This document shows, piece by piece, positions 1-9,590 of a DNA stretch of 61,573 bases (the stretch's first letter is position 1; each line of letters begins with the position of its first letter). The notes beneath the pieces are model-generated. The model was not told where the DNA came from and made no database searches. It saw only the letters and a list, made by a program, of their open reading frames with translations. Both the position numbers and the translations under genes were made by a program. Source of the stretch: Methanococcoides methylutens (lineage in GTDB: Archaea > Halobacteriota > Methanosarcinia > Methanosarcinales > Methanosarcinaceae); NCBI RefSeq assembly GCF_000765475.1, contig NZ_JRHO01000014.1, forward strand, positions 1 through 61,573. The letters run 5' to 3'.

Positions 1-67
1 GAACATTTAACTCGCATGGCTTAGTCGAATACCGATAGCAGTAACCTCTGGCAGGATCAACCAGAGT
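1..67 (-). rRNA. 16S rRNA, 5' end (partial)
   Basis: Read on the minus strand, the bases from about 67 down to 1 give the conserved archaeal small-subunit rRNA start: CTGGTTGATCCTGCCAG followed by the GGTTACTGCTATCGG and CTAAGCCATGCGAG stretches. Only the first ~67 nt lie in the window; the gene runs off the left edge. The exact mature 5' end is placed by family knowledge and could be off by a base or two. Confidence 0.95.
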
Positions 68-530
68 TATTTGTTAAAGCACACAAAATTTGGAAGTTAA
101 CTAAGAATTGTCGGAAAAGAACTCTTTGTTTAATTAGAGAGTTGTTTTCTTTGCACAATAGTTGGTTAGTTCTTTTGATAGATAAAGTCACTATCAGTCA
201 GAATTAACCGAACTGCCACTTTCAACGTCAGACCGGAAAAGCTCCGGTCTCCACTAATGATTTTGAAATGGAGGTGATTGAAATTCCACGCACGTTGTGC
301 GGGATTCTCATAATACATCTCATCGCATATATACCTTCCTGATCGGAAGATTATGACACATTTTTGGAGAATGTATCGATATACGTGAAATGCATGACGT
401 TTTTCGAACTCTCAGTAGATCGTGTCAGAATCGACAGCGACCAGCTCACTGAGAGCACCCCTACAATAGCTCACTCGTATTTATACGTTGTGTGTCAATG
501 TGTGACACGGATATATATGCAAGGAGTAAT
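68..530 (-). promoter_or_regulatory. rRNA operon promoter and leader region
   Basis: About 460 bases without a protein gene lie upstream of the 16S start. On the minus strand there are three TATA-like blocks: TATATATCC near 509-519, GTATAAATACG near 476-486 and GGTATATATGC near 325-335. This suggests several tandem promoters, as is usual for strongly expressed rRNA operons. A hairpin lies at 230-250 (stem AGACCGGA / TCCGGTCT, 5-nt loop) in the leader. The region between the last TATA and the 16S gene would carry the pre-16S processing stem. Promoter calls are from sequence resemblance only. Confidence 0.6.
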
Positions 531-671
531 GCTCAAATTTTGATTATAAAATAAGCGTTTTTCACAATTTATAATTGGAGAGTAATACAATAAAATAGTG
601 ATCACTGATCGGCATTTCTCTTTACTAAAATAAATTAAACATGATAGACGGATTACCTACCTCACAGGTCT

Positions 672-1853
672 TCACTTCGGCAGATTCACATGAACCGTTG
701 TCCCACTACCTTCCTCACTCTCCACCCAGATCTTACCATTATGTGCTTCTACAATGTTCTTGCTGATGTACAGCCCCACTCCTGTGCCTCCATACTTGCG
801 TCTGGTCGAGGCGTCGATCTGGTAAAACCTCTGAAACAGGATCGGCATCAATTCTTTTGGGATACCGATCCCGGTATCTTCAACACTAATGTGCAGATCG
901 TCCCCTTCCTCTTGTGCAGTCACACTTATCCTGCCTCCTGATGGTGTGAATTTGATAGAATTATCAACAAGGTAGACCAATAGATCGGTCAATTTATCTT
1001 TATCCCCTTTTATTGAAGGTAAACTGTCAGGTATGTGCTTTTCAATGGTCAGATCATTCTCCCTGAACCGCGGAAGCATATCAGTAACAACGTGGTCCGT
1101 GATCTCTGCGATTCGGACCGGCTCAAATGTATATTCAATGGCACAGGCTTGCATCTTGCTAATGTAAAGGAGAGAATCAACAAGACGCCTGAGCCGCTCG
1201 GAGTTGCGCATGATCGTATTGACTGATTTTCTCTGCTCCTCATTAACTGAACCCAACGTTTCATCGGACAGGACCTGACTGTAGCCTTCGATGCAGGTAA
1301 GAGGTGTTTTGAGCTCATGGCTTACGTTCGACAGGAACTCATCCTTCATCCTGTCAAGGGATTTCAGTTCCTCGTTAGCGTTCGCAAGTTCCTCTGCGTA
1401 TCGCTGAAGTGCATCCTCTGCCCGCTTGCGTATGGTGATGTCTTCAACAATACAGATGCCGCCCTTCAGAGTACCATCTTCAGATATGTTCGGGCTGAAG
1501 TCGGCCTTGATGGGTGTGATCTTGGTGCCAGTGGTGGGAATATACTCCCCCTCGTACTGTCCCGACCTCCTTTCCAGGACCGCCTCAAGAGCAAGCCGCA
1601 TATTTTCATCCCTTAAGGATACCCCCATGTTAAAACCGACTACCTCTTCTTTCGGCAGACCAAGAATCTTAAGAAGGCTTTCATTACATTCAGTAACGAT
1701 CCCGTTCTTATCAAAATGGAAGATCCCCAGCGGCGAATTCTCAAAGATAAGCCGGTACTTCGTCTCGGACTCACGTAACGCCTTATCTGTCTGTTTATTA
1801 TTAGTAGTTAGGATAAACCAGCCCCCCATCACTCTGCAAGAGTTAATTTGCAT
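672..1853 (-). CDS. PAS-domain sensor histidine kinase
   Basis: A 393-residue kinase. Residues about 28-145 form one PAS domain ([20 protein letters not shown]). A short coiled linker follows, then a HisKA domain with the H box [13 protein letters not shown] (phospho-acceptor His179), then an HATPase domain with N box (DNSIKF), G1 (DTGIGIP) and G2 ([15 protein letters not shown]). There are no membrane segments, so it is probably a cytoplasmic sensor; the ligand is unknown. No response regulator is adjacent, as is common for archaeal kinases. ATG at 1853 is the first in-frame start after an upstream TGA. The gene ends in TGA and is convergent with the rRNA leader. Confidence 0.9.
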   Translation of the reverse strand: MQINSCRVMGGWFILTTNNKQTDKALRESETKYRLIFENSPLGIFHFDKNGIVTECNESLLKILGLPKEEVVGFNMGVSLRDENMRLALEAVLERRSGQYEGEYIPTTGTKITPIKADFSPNISEDGTLKGGICIVEDITIRKRAEDALQRYAEELANANEELKSLDRMKDEFLSNVSHELKTPLTCIEGYSQVLSDETLGSVNEEQRKSVNTIMRNSERLRRLVDSLLYISKMQACAIEYTFEPVRIAEITDHVVTDMLPRFRENDLTIEKHIPDSLPSIKGDKDKLTDLLVYLVDNSIKFTPSGGRISVTAQEEGDDLHISVEDTGIGIPKELMPILFQRFYQIDASTRRKYGGTGVGLYISKNIVEAHNGKIWVESEEGSGTTVHVNLPK

Positions 1854-2162
1854 TGTCCATGGACATAAATGTTGTTCCCTGATTCATGGGATCTACACAG
1901 TATTGTTACGCAGCATACGAAACAAAAACTGTATGCTAGATACTGTTGAACAGCTTTCAAGTGGGACGAGATAAAAAGGGATGATAAAGGAAGAGAACCG
2001 ATAAAAAGCGGAAGAAATACTTCCTAACAAGAATCCAATGGCTTTGCCGAATATAATCCTCCGTTAGATATACCAAAAAAAATCACAAACTATAACACCC
2101 CTCAAATCTTTAACACTCCATACAACATTTTCCAGATCACGAATACAAAGGGGTACTCAATC
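1854..2162. other. Divergent intergenic region between kinase and helicase
   Basis: This 309-base AT-rich spacer separates two divergent genes. It contains no frame that looks coding and no repeat or RNA fold that I can support. Promoters for both neighbours are expected here but I could not place a clear TATA box. Confidence 0.4.
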
Positions 2163-5100
2163 TTGCCATCCACCAACCTTAACGATAACCAGCAAAAAGC
2201 AGTCACTTACACCAACGGTCCACTTCTTATCCTCGCAGGTCCCGGCTCAGGAAAGACATTCACCATCACAGAGAAAGTGGTCGATCTTACCGAAAAATCC
2301 CTCCTTCCTGAAAAGATACTGGCACTCACATTCTCAGAAAAAGCAGCCGGAGAGATGCAGGAAAGGATCGAGAACAAGATAGGTGTTGGAAGCGGCATCA
2401 CAGTTTCCACATTCCACTCATTCTGCAATGACCTGATACGTGAGTTCTCCCTTTACCTTGGCATAAACCAGAATGCAAAACTGATTTCAAAGGAACACTC
2501 CCACGTCTGGGGGATCAAGAACATCGACTCATTCGATTTCCAGAACCTGGCAATCCCGACACAACCATACGACCTCATCACAAGCCTGCTGGAAGGCGTC
2601 TCCCAGCTGAAGGACCACCTGATCCCACCAAAGGAACTGGCTGAATATGCAGGCAGGAAGCTGGAAGATGCCAGCATTGACGAAGGTGAAAGGGATGTCC
2701 TGCTGAAGCTGAGCGACCTTGCAAGGTTCTATGAGCATTACCAGCAGTACAAGAGTGACAACGGGTTCCTTGACTACGATGACATGATCTCCATGGCCTG
2801 CAACCTCCTTGAGACGAACGATGTTGTCAGGAACATGGTGAAGGCCAGATATGACTATGTGCTCGTGGACGAGTTCCAGGACACCAATTTTGCACAACTG
2901 TTCCTGGTTCACATGATAGCGGATGGCAATAACCTGACCTGTGTGGCTGACGATGACCAGTGTATCTACCGTTTCAGGGGAGCATATCTTGCCAACATCG
3001 AGCAATTGCAGGAATACTACCATTCCCTTGAGAAGATCCCGCTTGAGAAGAACTACAGGTCAAGCTCACAGATCGTATAGCTGTCCCAGCAGCTCATTGC
3101 GAACAACCCGCAGAGGCAGGAAAAGAACCTCACGGCCCACAATGGTGAGAAGAGCGAGGTGAAGGTTGTCAAAGCACCTGATGATGTGAGCGAGGCAGAG
3201 TGGGTCGCTGAAGAGATCACGAACACGATCAATGAAGGCGTTCGCCCAGGGGAGATCTTCATACTTACCCGAAAAAGGGCTGACGGAAAGAAGTTCAGCG
3301 AATCATTGAAGCAGAGGATGGTGCCGGTGGAATTCGTAGGCAGCCTCCAGCTGAACCGTTTCCCGGTGGTGAGGGAAGCGATGGCATACCTCCACGTGGT
3401 GGCTGATCCGTTCAACAACGGGATCGCCTTTGCAAAGATACTGTCAAGGGAAGGAGTGAGCGAGCACAACCTGCAGAAGATCAACCTTCAGGCATTGAAG
3501 ATCAGCAGAGATGACAGCGATACAGGGGACGGGATATATTCCGTGCTGCTCTACCAGCTTGATGAAATTGACATCGGCCAGAAGGACCTGATCAGGTCCA
3601 TCGTGTCCCGGCTCAATGAGCTGATCGAATACAAGAAGATCCACCTGCCATCGGATACTGTGAAGCACCTGCTGTCCGAGAAGACCGATTTCTACAGGAC
3701 ACAGCTGCAGGAGGATACACAGGCATCCAGAAGGAACATTTCCATCCTGAACTCCCTTGTGACCACTGTGGAAGACCTTGAACTTGTTGATGGCGGCAGT
3801 GAACTGGAGACCGTGGTCGAGGACCTGGAGCTGGTCTTCGGCCTAGACCTGGACGAGGGAGTGTCCAGTGATGAGGATACTGTCAAGGTGATGACGATCC
3901 ACCAGTCCAAGGGCAAGGAAGCGAAGGTGGTGTTCGTCTGCGACATGGCCACCAGACACCTTCCTCTGAACTACAGGAGAAAGGCCTTCACCGTGCCAAA
4001 GGAGCTATCAAAGGGCCGCCAGAGGGATGTGGACGAGAAGGTGCTGCACCTTGAGGAGGAAAGAAGGCTGGCCTATGTTGCCATGACAAGGGCAAAGGAA
4101 GAGCTTTACCTGGTGTTCCCTGAAAAATATGAAGGCAACAAACGGAAGGTCTCCCCCAGCGAGTTCCTCACACAACTTGAGTACACGTCAAATCCGCTGG
4201 TCGGGTATATCGAAGCAGAGCAGTTCGAAAGGAAGAGCGAGGTGGAGGACGTCTCACCCCTGATGAAGAAAAAAGACGAGTACCTCTGGATGCTCGGCAT
4301 GTATTCAAAGCAGGGACAGTTAAAGCAGGCCCTGGAATCCCTTGTGGTCCTCGCCCAGCTCAGGGAGATCGAGGCCGAAGGCAACCTGTCCGCTTTTGAT
4401 GCAAAGGATTTCCTGCAGGTCAACCCTAAGCAACCTCAGGAGCTGGAGGACCTGATCGACAACAAAATCCCGCCCCTTGTGGACCCGAACATGAGATTCT
4501 CGGCTTCAAAGATAAAGACATACCAGGACTGCCCGCTGAAATTCAAGTACGGGACAGTCCTCAACATTCCCACTCCGCAGAAGACCTATTTCCAGGTCGG
4601 TACAGATGTCCACTCCGTCTACGAACAACTGTCCCGAATGGACATGAAGGGAGAATCCATTGATATCTCCACAGCCAACCAGCTGCTGGATGACATCTGG
4701 GACCCTGCTGCCTACCCTTCCAGGACCCAGGAACAACAGGAACACGGCAAGATGAAGCAGATGATGGACTTCTGGTTCCGCTTTGAGGCCGACAATCCCA
4801 ACGAGACCGTTGCAGTGGAAGAATTCTTCGACCTTGACCTGAACGGTGCCCATTTCGGAGGGGTCATCGATAGAATAGACCGGACCCCGACAGGCGAATA
4901 CATCGTCATCGACTACAAGACCGGCAAGACCACCCTCTCAAAGAACAAGATGAAGGACGATGTCCAGCTGGCCCTCTATTGCCTGGCCGTGAAGGAGATG
5001 TACGGCAAGCTCCCGGTACAAGCCGGATTGCTTTATGTCAACCCCGAGGTCCAGGAGCTTCGTATGATGAATGTCGATGAGGAGAGGATTAGTGTTGTGG

Positions 5101-5219
5101 TTGATGGGATCAATGCTGTGGTTGCAAGGGTTTTAAAGGATGACTTTGAGGTTGAAGGGGAGCCGAATTGTTATTTCTGTGATTTTAAGGGGATCTGTGA
5201 GTGGAGGGAGGGGGAGTGA
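2163..5219 (+). CDS. UvrD/PcrA-like superfamily I helicase fused to RecB-type nuclease, with in-frame UAG
   Basis: One 1018-codon gene interrupted by a TAG at 3078-3080 (codon 306); the frame is identical on both sides. The N-terminal part has Q motif, Walker A (AGPGSGKT, residues 25-32), Walker B/motif II (VDEFQDT) and motif III (DDDQCIYRFRGA). The TAG follows motif IV (NYRSSSQIV) at a place where PcrA/UvrD homologues often have Gln or another polar residue. The rest holds motifs V/VI (TIHQSKGKEAKVVF, YVAMTRAKEELY). From about residue 779 there is a PD-(D/E)XK nuclease (GVIDRIDR, VIDYKTGK). Cysteines at QDCPLKF and NCYFCDFKGIC suggest an AddB/Cas4-like Fe-S cluster. The role is probably DNA break processing. 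The start is TTG at 2163 with GGGG upstream; a start-codon shift is possible. Under the standard code it would be called a pseudogene or two genes (2163-3080 and 3159-5219). Confidence 0.85.
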
Positions 5220-5261
5220 GTTTTATATTTTAGAAATCAGTAAATATTTATTTTCTGTTCA

Positions 5262-5966
5262 ATGAGGGGTACAAAAATAGCTCAGATATTAAAAGAACAA
5301 GATAGTCTCGATGAGGCAGGTGGCAAGAGAATCTTAGGAGGAATTATAGCAATAATCCTGGGTCTATTGACACTCTATTTCACTGAAAGTGGTCTAATAG
5401 GCTTCGGCCTTATCGTTGTAGGAATCATAGTAGTCCAGCAGGGAAATGCTTTTTGGAAAGGAGCAGATGGAGAAAATATGGTCACTAACCTTCTTGAGAA
5501 CCTGCCTTATAATTGGTCTGTACTTAACGACATGGTGGTAGGCTCTTCACAGATCGATCATATTGTAGTTTGTCCTAAAGGCGTTTACACGATTGAAACT
5601 AAGAATTATAGAGGAACAATCTATGGGAATGCTGAAAAGAAGGAATGGATGCAAGTTTTCCCTAATGGTTCAAAATATGACTTTTATAATCCAGTTAAAC
5701 AAGGCAACAAGCATTCTTTAGAATTAAGTAGATATCTTGAATCAAATGGGCTCAAAACGTGGGTTAACACCGTAGTTGTGTTCCCGAGTGACGAAGTAGA
5801 ATTGAAAGTATATTCACCAAAAACACAAGTGTTGTATCTTAAAGATGTAGCTGCATATTTTATGAATCAGAAAGATTCAATTGATCAGAATACCTGTGAT
5901 GATATTGTGAAGTGTATACAGAATTTGAATCCTGCAGAGTATGAGAACGTTGGTTACAATAATTGA
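5262..5966 (+). CDS. NERD domain protein, membrane-anchored
   Basis: A 234-residue protein with two predicted membrane segments near residues 25-60 (GGIIAIILGLLTLYF and GLIGFGLIVVGIIVV), followed by a nuclease-related domain (NERD). The visible NERD signature is GADGENMV, then QIDHIVVCPKGVYTIETKNYRG, containing the D-x(n)-E-x-K nuclease-like core (D at DHIVV, ETKN). NERD proteins are thought to act on DNA and are often near helicases. Here it follows the UvrD-RecB gene by 42 bases and may be co-transcribed with it. The substrate is unknown. The gene ends in TGA. Confidence 0.8.
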   Translation: MRGTKIAQILKEQDSLDEAGGKRILGGIIAIILGLLTLYFTESGLIGFGLIVVGIIVVQQGNAFWKGADGENMVTNLLENLPYNWSVLNDMVVGSSQIDHIVVCPKGVYTIETKNYRGTIYGNAEKKEWMQVFPNGSKYDFYNPVKQGNKHSLELSRYLESNGLKTWVNTVVVFPSDEVELKVYSPKTQVLYLKDVAAYFMNQKDSIDQNTCDDIVKCIQNLNPAEYENVGYNN

Positions 5967-6175
5967 TTTGTTGACAGTTCTATTGGGATACTGAGAATGG
6001 TATTCAACTTATATTGAATTTTAGTCAGGAAAGAGTAGAAAACTGTGAAGTTTCTCTGGAAAAATAAAACAGAAATTCCAATAGAACAAGTTGTACTTTT
6101 GTAAAAGGTTATTTAAAGAAATATTAACAGATTAAACTAATAGTCATATTCGAGTTGACGGGGGACAAATCAATC

Positions 6176-6979
6176 ATGAACACAGACCAAAGAAATCAAA
6201 CAATCAAAATCATCACAGCAGTAACGTTCCTGATAATGATCACCGTCAACGCACTGGCCAACATCCTCCCCATCAATGACATGACCACCGGCCAGCTCTC
6301 AGACTCCTACCCCAATCTTTTTGCCCCTGCAGGAGCAACCTTTGCGATCTGGGGACTCATATATCTATTACTGGGCGGCTACACACTTTACCAGCTCGGC
6401 ATCTTTCAGGGAAACACAACCACCGACAGGACCGAGCTCATCTATAAGATCGGAATCCTGTTCTCTGTATCTTCCATTGCCAATACATCCTGGATCTTCG
6501 CATGGCACTATGAAATAATCCCATTATCCATGTTGCTGATGATTGTTATACTCATTTGCCTGATCCTGATAAATCAACTTACAAGCAGGGAACATTTTTC
6601 TAAAGACGAATACTTCTTTATCAGGCTTCCTTTTAGCGTTTACTTCGGATGGATCACAGTAGCAACCATTGCCAATGCCACTGTACTCCTTGTCAGCCTG
6701 GGCTGGAAAGACTTCATTTTGAGTGACGCTTCCTGGACTGTTATAGTAATTGCTTTAGGACTTGTTATCGGCCTTGTGACAATGCTGAAGAACAGGGATG
6801 TTGCCTACGGGCTTGTTATTGTCTGGGCTTATTCGGGGATATTGCTAAAGCATACATCGCCTGAAGGATTTGGGGGGCAGAATCCCGTGATTATCAATAC
6901 GACGATTGGGTGTATTGTTTTGTTGCTTCTTGGTGTGGTTTATTTGTTGATTTCGAAAAGGAAGAGGATGGGGTATTGA
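6176..6979 (+). CDS. TspO/MBR-like tryptophan-rich membrane protein
   Basis: About 267 residues with eight or so hydrophobic segments. The segment after the first helix (ANILPINDMTTGQLSD, YPNLFAPAGATFAIWG) matches the long form of the TspO/tryptophan-rich sensory family, with Trp residues at helix ends (WGLIYLLLG, WIFAWHYE, WGLKD-type positions). These proteins sit in the cytoplasmic membrane; ligand and function in archaea are unknown. I start at ATG 6176, since a GGGGGA box lies about 10 bases upstream; an in-frame TTG at 6155 precedes that box and is less likely. It is a single gene flanked by an AT-rich spacer. Confidence 0.7.
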   Translation: MNTDQRNQTIKIITAVTFLIMITVNALANILPINDMTTGQLSDSYPNLFAPAGATFAIWGLIYLLLGGYTLYQLGIFQGNTTTDRTELIYKIGILFSVSSIANTSWIFAWHYEIIPLSMLLMIVILICLILINQLTSREHFSKDEYFFIRLPFSVYFGWITVATIANATVLLVSLGWKDFILSDASWTVIVIALGLVIGLVTMLKNRDVAYGLVIVWAYSGILLKHTSPEGFGGQNPVIINTTIGCIVLLLLGVVYLLISKRKRMGY

Positions 6980-6993
6980 ATAAGGAAGATATA

Positions 6994-7149
6994 ATGGACA
7001 AGATACTGCAATTAACTCCTGAGACAGCTAGGAGGGTATTCATAGATTATAGAGGTACTCTGAAGAGGATACAAGATAAAATAAGGCTAACAGGAGAAAT
7101 AAAACTCAATGCAAGGTTTATGATAGTACTTGCAGATAAGCTCATGTGA
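6994..7149 (+). CDS. Small uncharacterized protein (51 aa)
   Basis: A short frame starting at ATG 6994, 14 bases after the preceding gene, with a GGAAGAT ribosome binding site just upstream. The product is basic and probably helical (TPETARRVFIDYRGTLKRI, then KLNARFMIVLADKLM), with no membrane segment or cysteines. It ends in TGA inside a terminator-like hairpin. I do not recognise the family. Its good ribosome site and spacing argue that it is real. Confidence 0.5.
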   Translation: MDKILQLTPETARRVFIDYRGTLKRIQDKIRLTGEIKLNARFMIVLADKLM

Positions 7150-7155
7150 GAGCTT
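7138..7155 (+). terminator. Hairpin terminator after the 51-aa gene
   Basis: Perfect 6-bp stem AAGCTC / GAGCTT with loop ATGTGA, followed by a T-rich run on the plus strand (7156-7176). It covers the stop codon of the plus-strand gene and abuts the stop of the minus-strand pseudogene. Confidence 0.55.
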
Positions 7156-7643
7156 ATTCCTCTTTTTCTTTTTTGTTGCTTTGTAAACTTAATTTATGTG
7201 ATTTTGCTTTATCGTTAAATTCAGGTAGGCAGTTAAACTTTTCAATATAGGTTGCAAAGCACTCATATTCAAATTTTGCTACTTTTCCCATAGTTCTTAA
7301 ATCTTCAGGATAATTTGTCTTTACATCGCATATGAATGGACGAACAGAAACAAAAAGTACGTTAAGAAGGTCTTGAAGGTTTTGATATTTATACATAAAC
7401 CTGTCAGCTCCTACATGCTTTGTCTTTCCATTAATAGTACTATTAAACTGCTTTAAACGACCTTTTAGTCCAGCTCGTGAATTTAGACATACCCACATAT
7501 TTAATTTCACGAATCCAACTGAAATCTTGTCCAGACAAATCCAATTCTGAAAGAGCTATGCAATAAATTCCCGGATATTCAATATCAGGTAGGTTATCCC
7601 TGACTCACCATTTTACCCATTTAGTAAATATAGTCTCATCCAT
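7154..7643 (-). pseudogene. GIY-YIG nuclease-like gene, broken by a stop and a frameshift
   Basis: Read on the minus strand from ATG at 7643, the frame gives MDETIFTKWVKW then TGA, then VRDNLPDIEYPGIYCIALSE and a run ending KYVGMS near 7490. The match continues in the next frame (NSRAGLKGRLKQFNSTI). One extra A in the AAA run near 7486-7490 accounts for the shift. The pair GIY (in PGIYC) and YVG (in KYVGM) is the GIY-YIG catalytic core signature. About 160 codons in total. Its ATG overlaps the TGA of the upstream GIY-YIG/DUF4357 gene (ATGGATGA), so the two once formed an operon. A sequencing error could explain the frameshift but not the TGA as well. Confidence 0.75.
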
Positions 7644-8487
7644 TTGATATTCCTTTTTGTCTTACAAGTTCATCGAGTGTTTTACCGTCTTTGTCCTTCC
7701 AAAGCATCCATCCATTAGCAGCTCTGCCTAGTACAACTGATGCCGACATGGATGGTGAAGAAAAAGTAAAATCTTCTTGGTAAACATAGACACCATCTTC
7801 TTCCTTTACAATTCCCTTTTCTAATAAATTGGCTCTAAATGCCCGTATACTTGGTTGAAGAGAAGTTGTTTCTTCCATATTTGATTTTGATCCCTTATTA
7901 ACAACAAAACCTTCTTCAGTATATTCACCAATGGCATTTGCATTTTTGCTCTTGCAGAAATATGTGTGTCTCTTGCTACGTTTTGTTTGTTCAAAAATAG
8001 GATAACCAAGAGTAGCCATTATAATCTTTAATTCATCAAAGAAACGTAAAACGAAATCCCGGTCTTGATCTGTTAAAGATGATTTAGTAGGAGTATTACT
8101 ATTTTCAAGAGTACATTTATTGACTAATTTAGCCTGCTCACAAGCATGATTTTCAAGATATTTAATGTGAGCTTTGTTCAAGTTATTTTTCTCTGAAACA
8201 AAGCATATAGCTTGATTCCAGAAATCCTTCTTTTTGTGGTGATCGCTTAAACGAACAGTCAGTATTTCAGATTCACCAACATACACTTTTGGTTTTCCAA
8301 CTTCATCTTTTTCGCCGATTAGAAAATATAATCCTGGCTGTTCAAGCTCTGATCTTTTTAGGCCTGCGTCTAATTTTGCTCTAGGAATGGAAACAGCTTT
8401 GACAATAGAATCAAAGAATTCACATATTTTTACTCCCTGTGGATTGGCATCTGGCAGGTAAATTGAAATTGTTCTTCCTATTGTCAT
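7636..8487 (-). CDS. GIY-YIG nuclease with C-terminal DUF4357
   Basis: About 283 residues from ATG 8487 (MTIGRTISIYLP), chosen because GAGGAT lies seven bases upstream; a TTG 14 codons earlier lacks such a site. The GIY-YIG domain has GLYFLIGEKDEVGKPKVYVGE, then a basic segment (DHHKKKDFWNQA) and the conserved ENHACEQAKL/Asn region. The C-terminal part (GRAANGWMLWKDKDGKTLDE) matches DUF4357. Proteins of this arrangement are found beside restriction-modification and other mobile genes; the biochemical role is not settled. It is AT-rich compared with the flanking genes, suggesting acquisition. It is followed by the broken GIY-YIG gene and is divergent from the zinc-ribbon protein at 8618. Confidence 0.8.
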   Translation of the reverse strand: MTIGRTISIYLPDANPQGVKICEFFDSIVKAVSIPRAKLDAGLKRSELEQPGLYFLIGEKDEVGKPKVYVGESEILTVRLSDHHKKKDFWNQAICFVSEKNNLNKAHIKYLENHACEQAKLVNKCTLENSNTPTKSSLTDQDRDFVLRFFDELKIIMATLGYPIFEQTKRSKRHTYFCKSKNANAIGEYTEEGFVVNKGSKSNMEETTSLQPSIRAFRANLLEKGIVKEEDGVYVYQEDFTFSSPSMSASVVLGRAANGWMLWKDKDGKTLDELVRQKGISNG

Positions 8488-8617
8488 GAATCGATCCTCA
8501 GAATAATTAGTTTTATTGACAAACTTCAAAACATATTCTATTTATATGTATAAATAAGTTAATATTGAATTAATATGTGATTGTTTTTTGGATCAATTTA
8601 GATAGAAGGAGAGAAAA

Positions 8618-9433
8618 ATGAATAATGAAAGATACGTTGAATTCTATCGCATAGCACAAAGTGTACTTGGTGATAAGCTTGTAAAGCCTATTGAAGAGGA
8701 TAAAGAAATAATATCAGAATGGGTATCAAATGAAGGTTGGTTAATGTTACCATTGCCCTCTGAATCATGCATGAGTGATGCAAAAAACCGTAGGGGACCA
8801 AATATTTATGTTTCTGCTAGTGATGAAGAGATCATAATTGGGATTGCAGTAAATACGTTAGAGTCAGTATACCAGTTAAAAAACATTCTTCATGAATTCC
8901 ACAACAAGGAAAAAAGCGATTTACTTCATGAAATTACCCGATTAGATGACTCTTTTTTAACAAAAGTAGAACGTAAAATAAAGGAGAAACATTTTAATCA
9001 AGCACCTAAATATCAGAATGAAATTAAGATACAATCAAATAAGTTGGATAATGAGTCAATCAATGAGATTTTTTTCATCGTGGATAAGATTCGAGAAGAT
9101 GGATTGAATTTAAAGAAATCCCGAGGTACATCTCATCCTATTGAAACCCCTAGAATAGAACTTACAGGTACGTTATTTGAAAATGATGATGAGATATTCA
9201 GAGAAAAACTCAGTTCTATTAAACCTATTTTTGAGACGTGTATTAATATTAAAAGTAGAACTGAATTGAATAAAATAGACAAAGAGAAAATTGTAGTAAT
9301 TTGTGCAAAATGCAAAGAAATTATTCCCGAAAGTGAATGCTCTACTGGGACATTTTGTAAAAAATGTGGCTCACTTTTAAAAAGAACAAAAATGAAAAAG
9401 ATTGATGATTCATATCATTTGAGAAGTGATTAA
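8618..9433 (+). CDS. Uncharacterized protein with C-terminal zinc ribbon
   Basis: A 271-residue protein, family not recognised. The start is ATG 8618 with AAGGAGAG eight bases upstream. The first ~200 residues are mixed alpha/beta and charged, with no membrane segment. Residues about 228-255 carry CAKCKEIIPESE then CSTGTFCKKCGSLL, a CxxC...CxxC zinc ribbon that could bind nucleic acid or a partner protein. Codon use is AT-rich like the GIY-YIG genes it diverges from (130 bases apart), so the three probably arrived together. It ends in TAA followed by a T-run (9452-9460). Confidence 0.7.
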   Translation: MNNERYVEFYRIAQSVLGDKLVKPIEEDKEIISEWVSNEGWLMLPLPSESCMSDAKNRRGPNIYVSASDEEIIIGIAVNTLESVYQLKNILHEFHNKEKSDLLHEITRLDDSFLTKVERKIKEKHFNQAPKYQNEIKIQSNKLDNESINEIFFIVDKIREDGLNLKKSRGTSHPIETPRIELTGTLFENDDEIFREKLSSIKPIFETCINIKSRTELNKIDKEKIVVICAKCKEIIPESECSTGTFCKKCGSLLKRTKMKKIDDSYHLRSD

Positions 9434-9559
9434 AAAGGTAAAAAATATTTTCTTTTTTTAGCTCAAATTACTTCCTAAAATTCTGAGTACCTTGATTTCA
9501 AGATACCTATATCCCCCATAAATGTTCAGGTAGAATAATTCGAACCCATCCACGCACCC

Positions 9560-9568
9560 TATAAATAC
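9560..9568 (+). promoter_or_regulatory. TATA box of the sir2 gene (leaderless transcript)
   Basis: CTATAAATA is centred about 27 bases upstream of the ATG at 9591. This is the usual archaeal TATA-to-start-site distance, so transcription should begin at or very near the start codon. No Shine-Dalgarno sequence lies between them. Confidence 0.6.
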
Positions 9569-9590
9569 CATAACCACCCCACCTTAACTC

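Noticed and set aside
597-606. Palindrome AGTGATCACT downstream of the first kinase
   Set aside because: Ten bases in AT-rich DNA at a gene end; too short and no related copy near a promoter.
2207-4909. Long open frames antisense to the helicase gene
   Set aside because: They follow from the helicase's codon bias; none has a ribosome site or recognisable domain.
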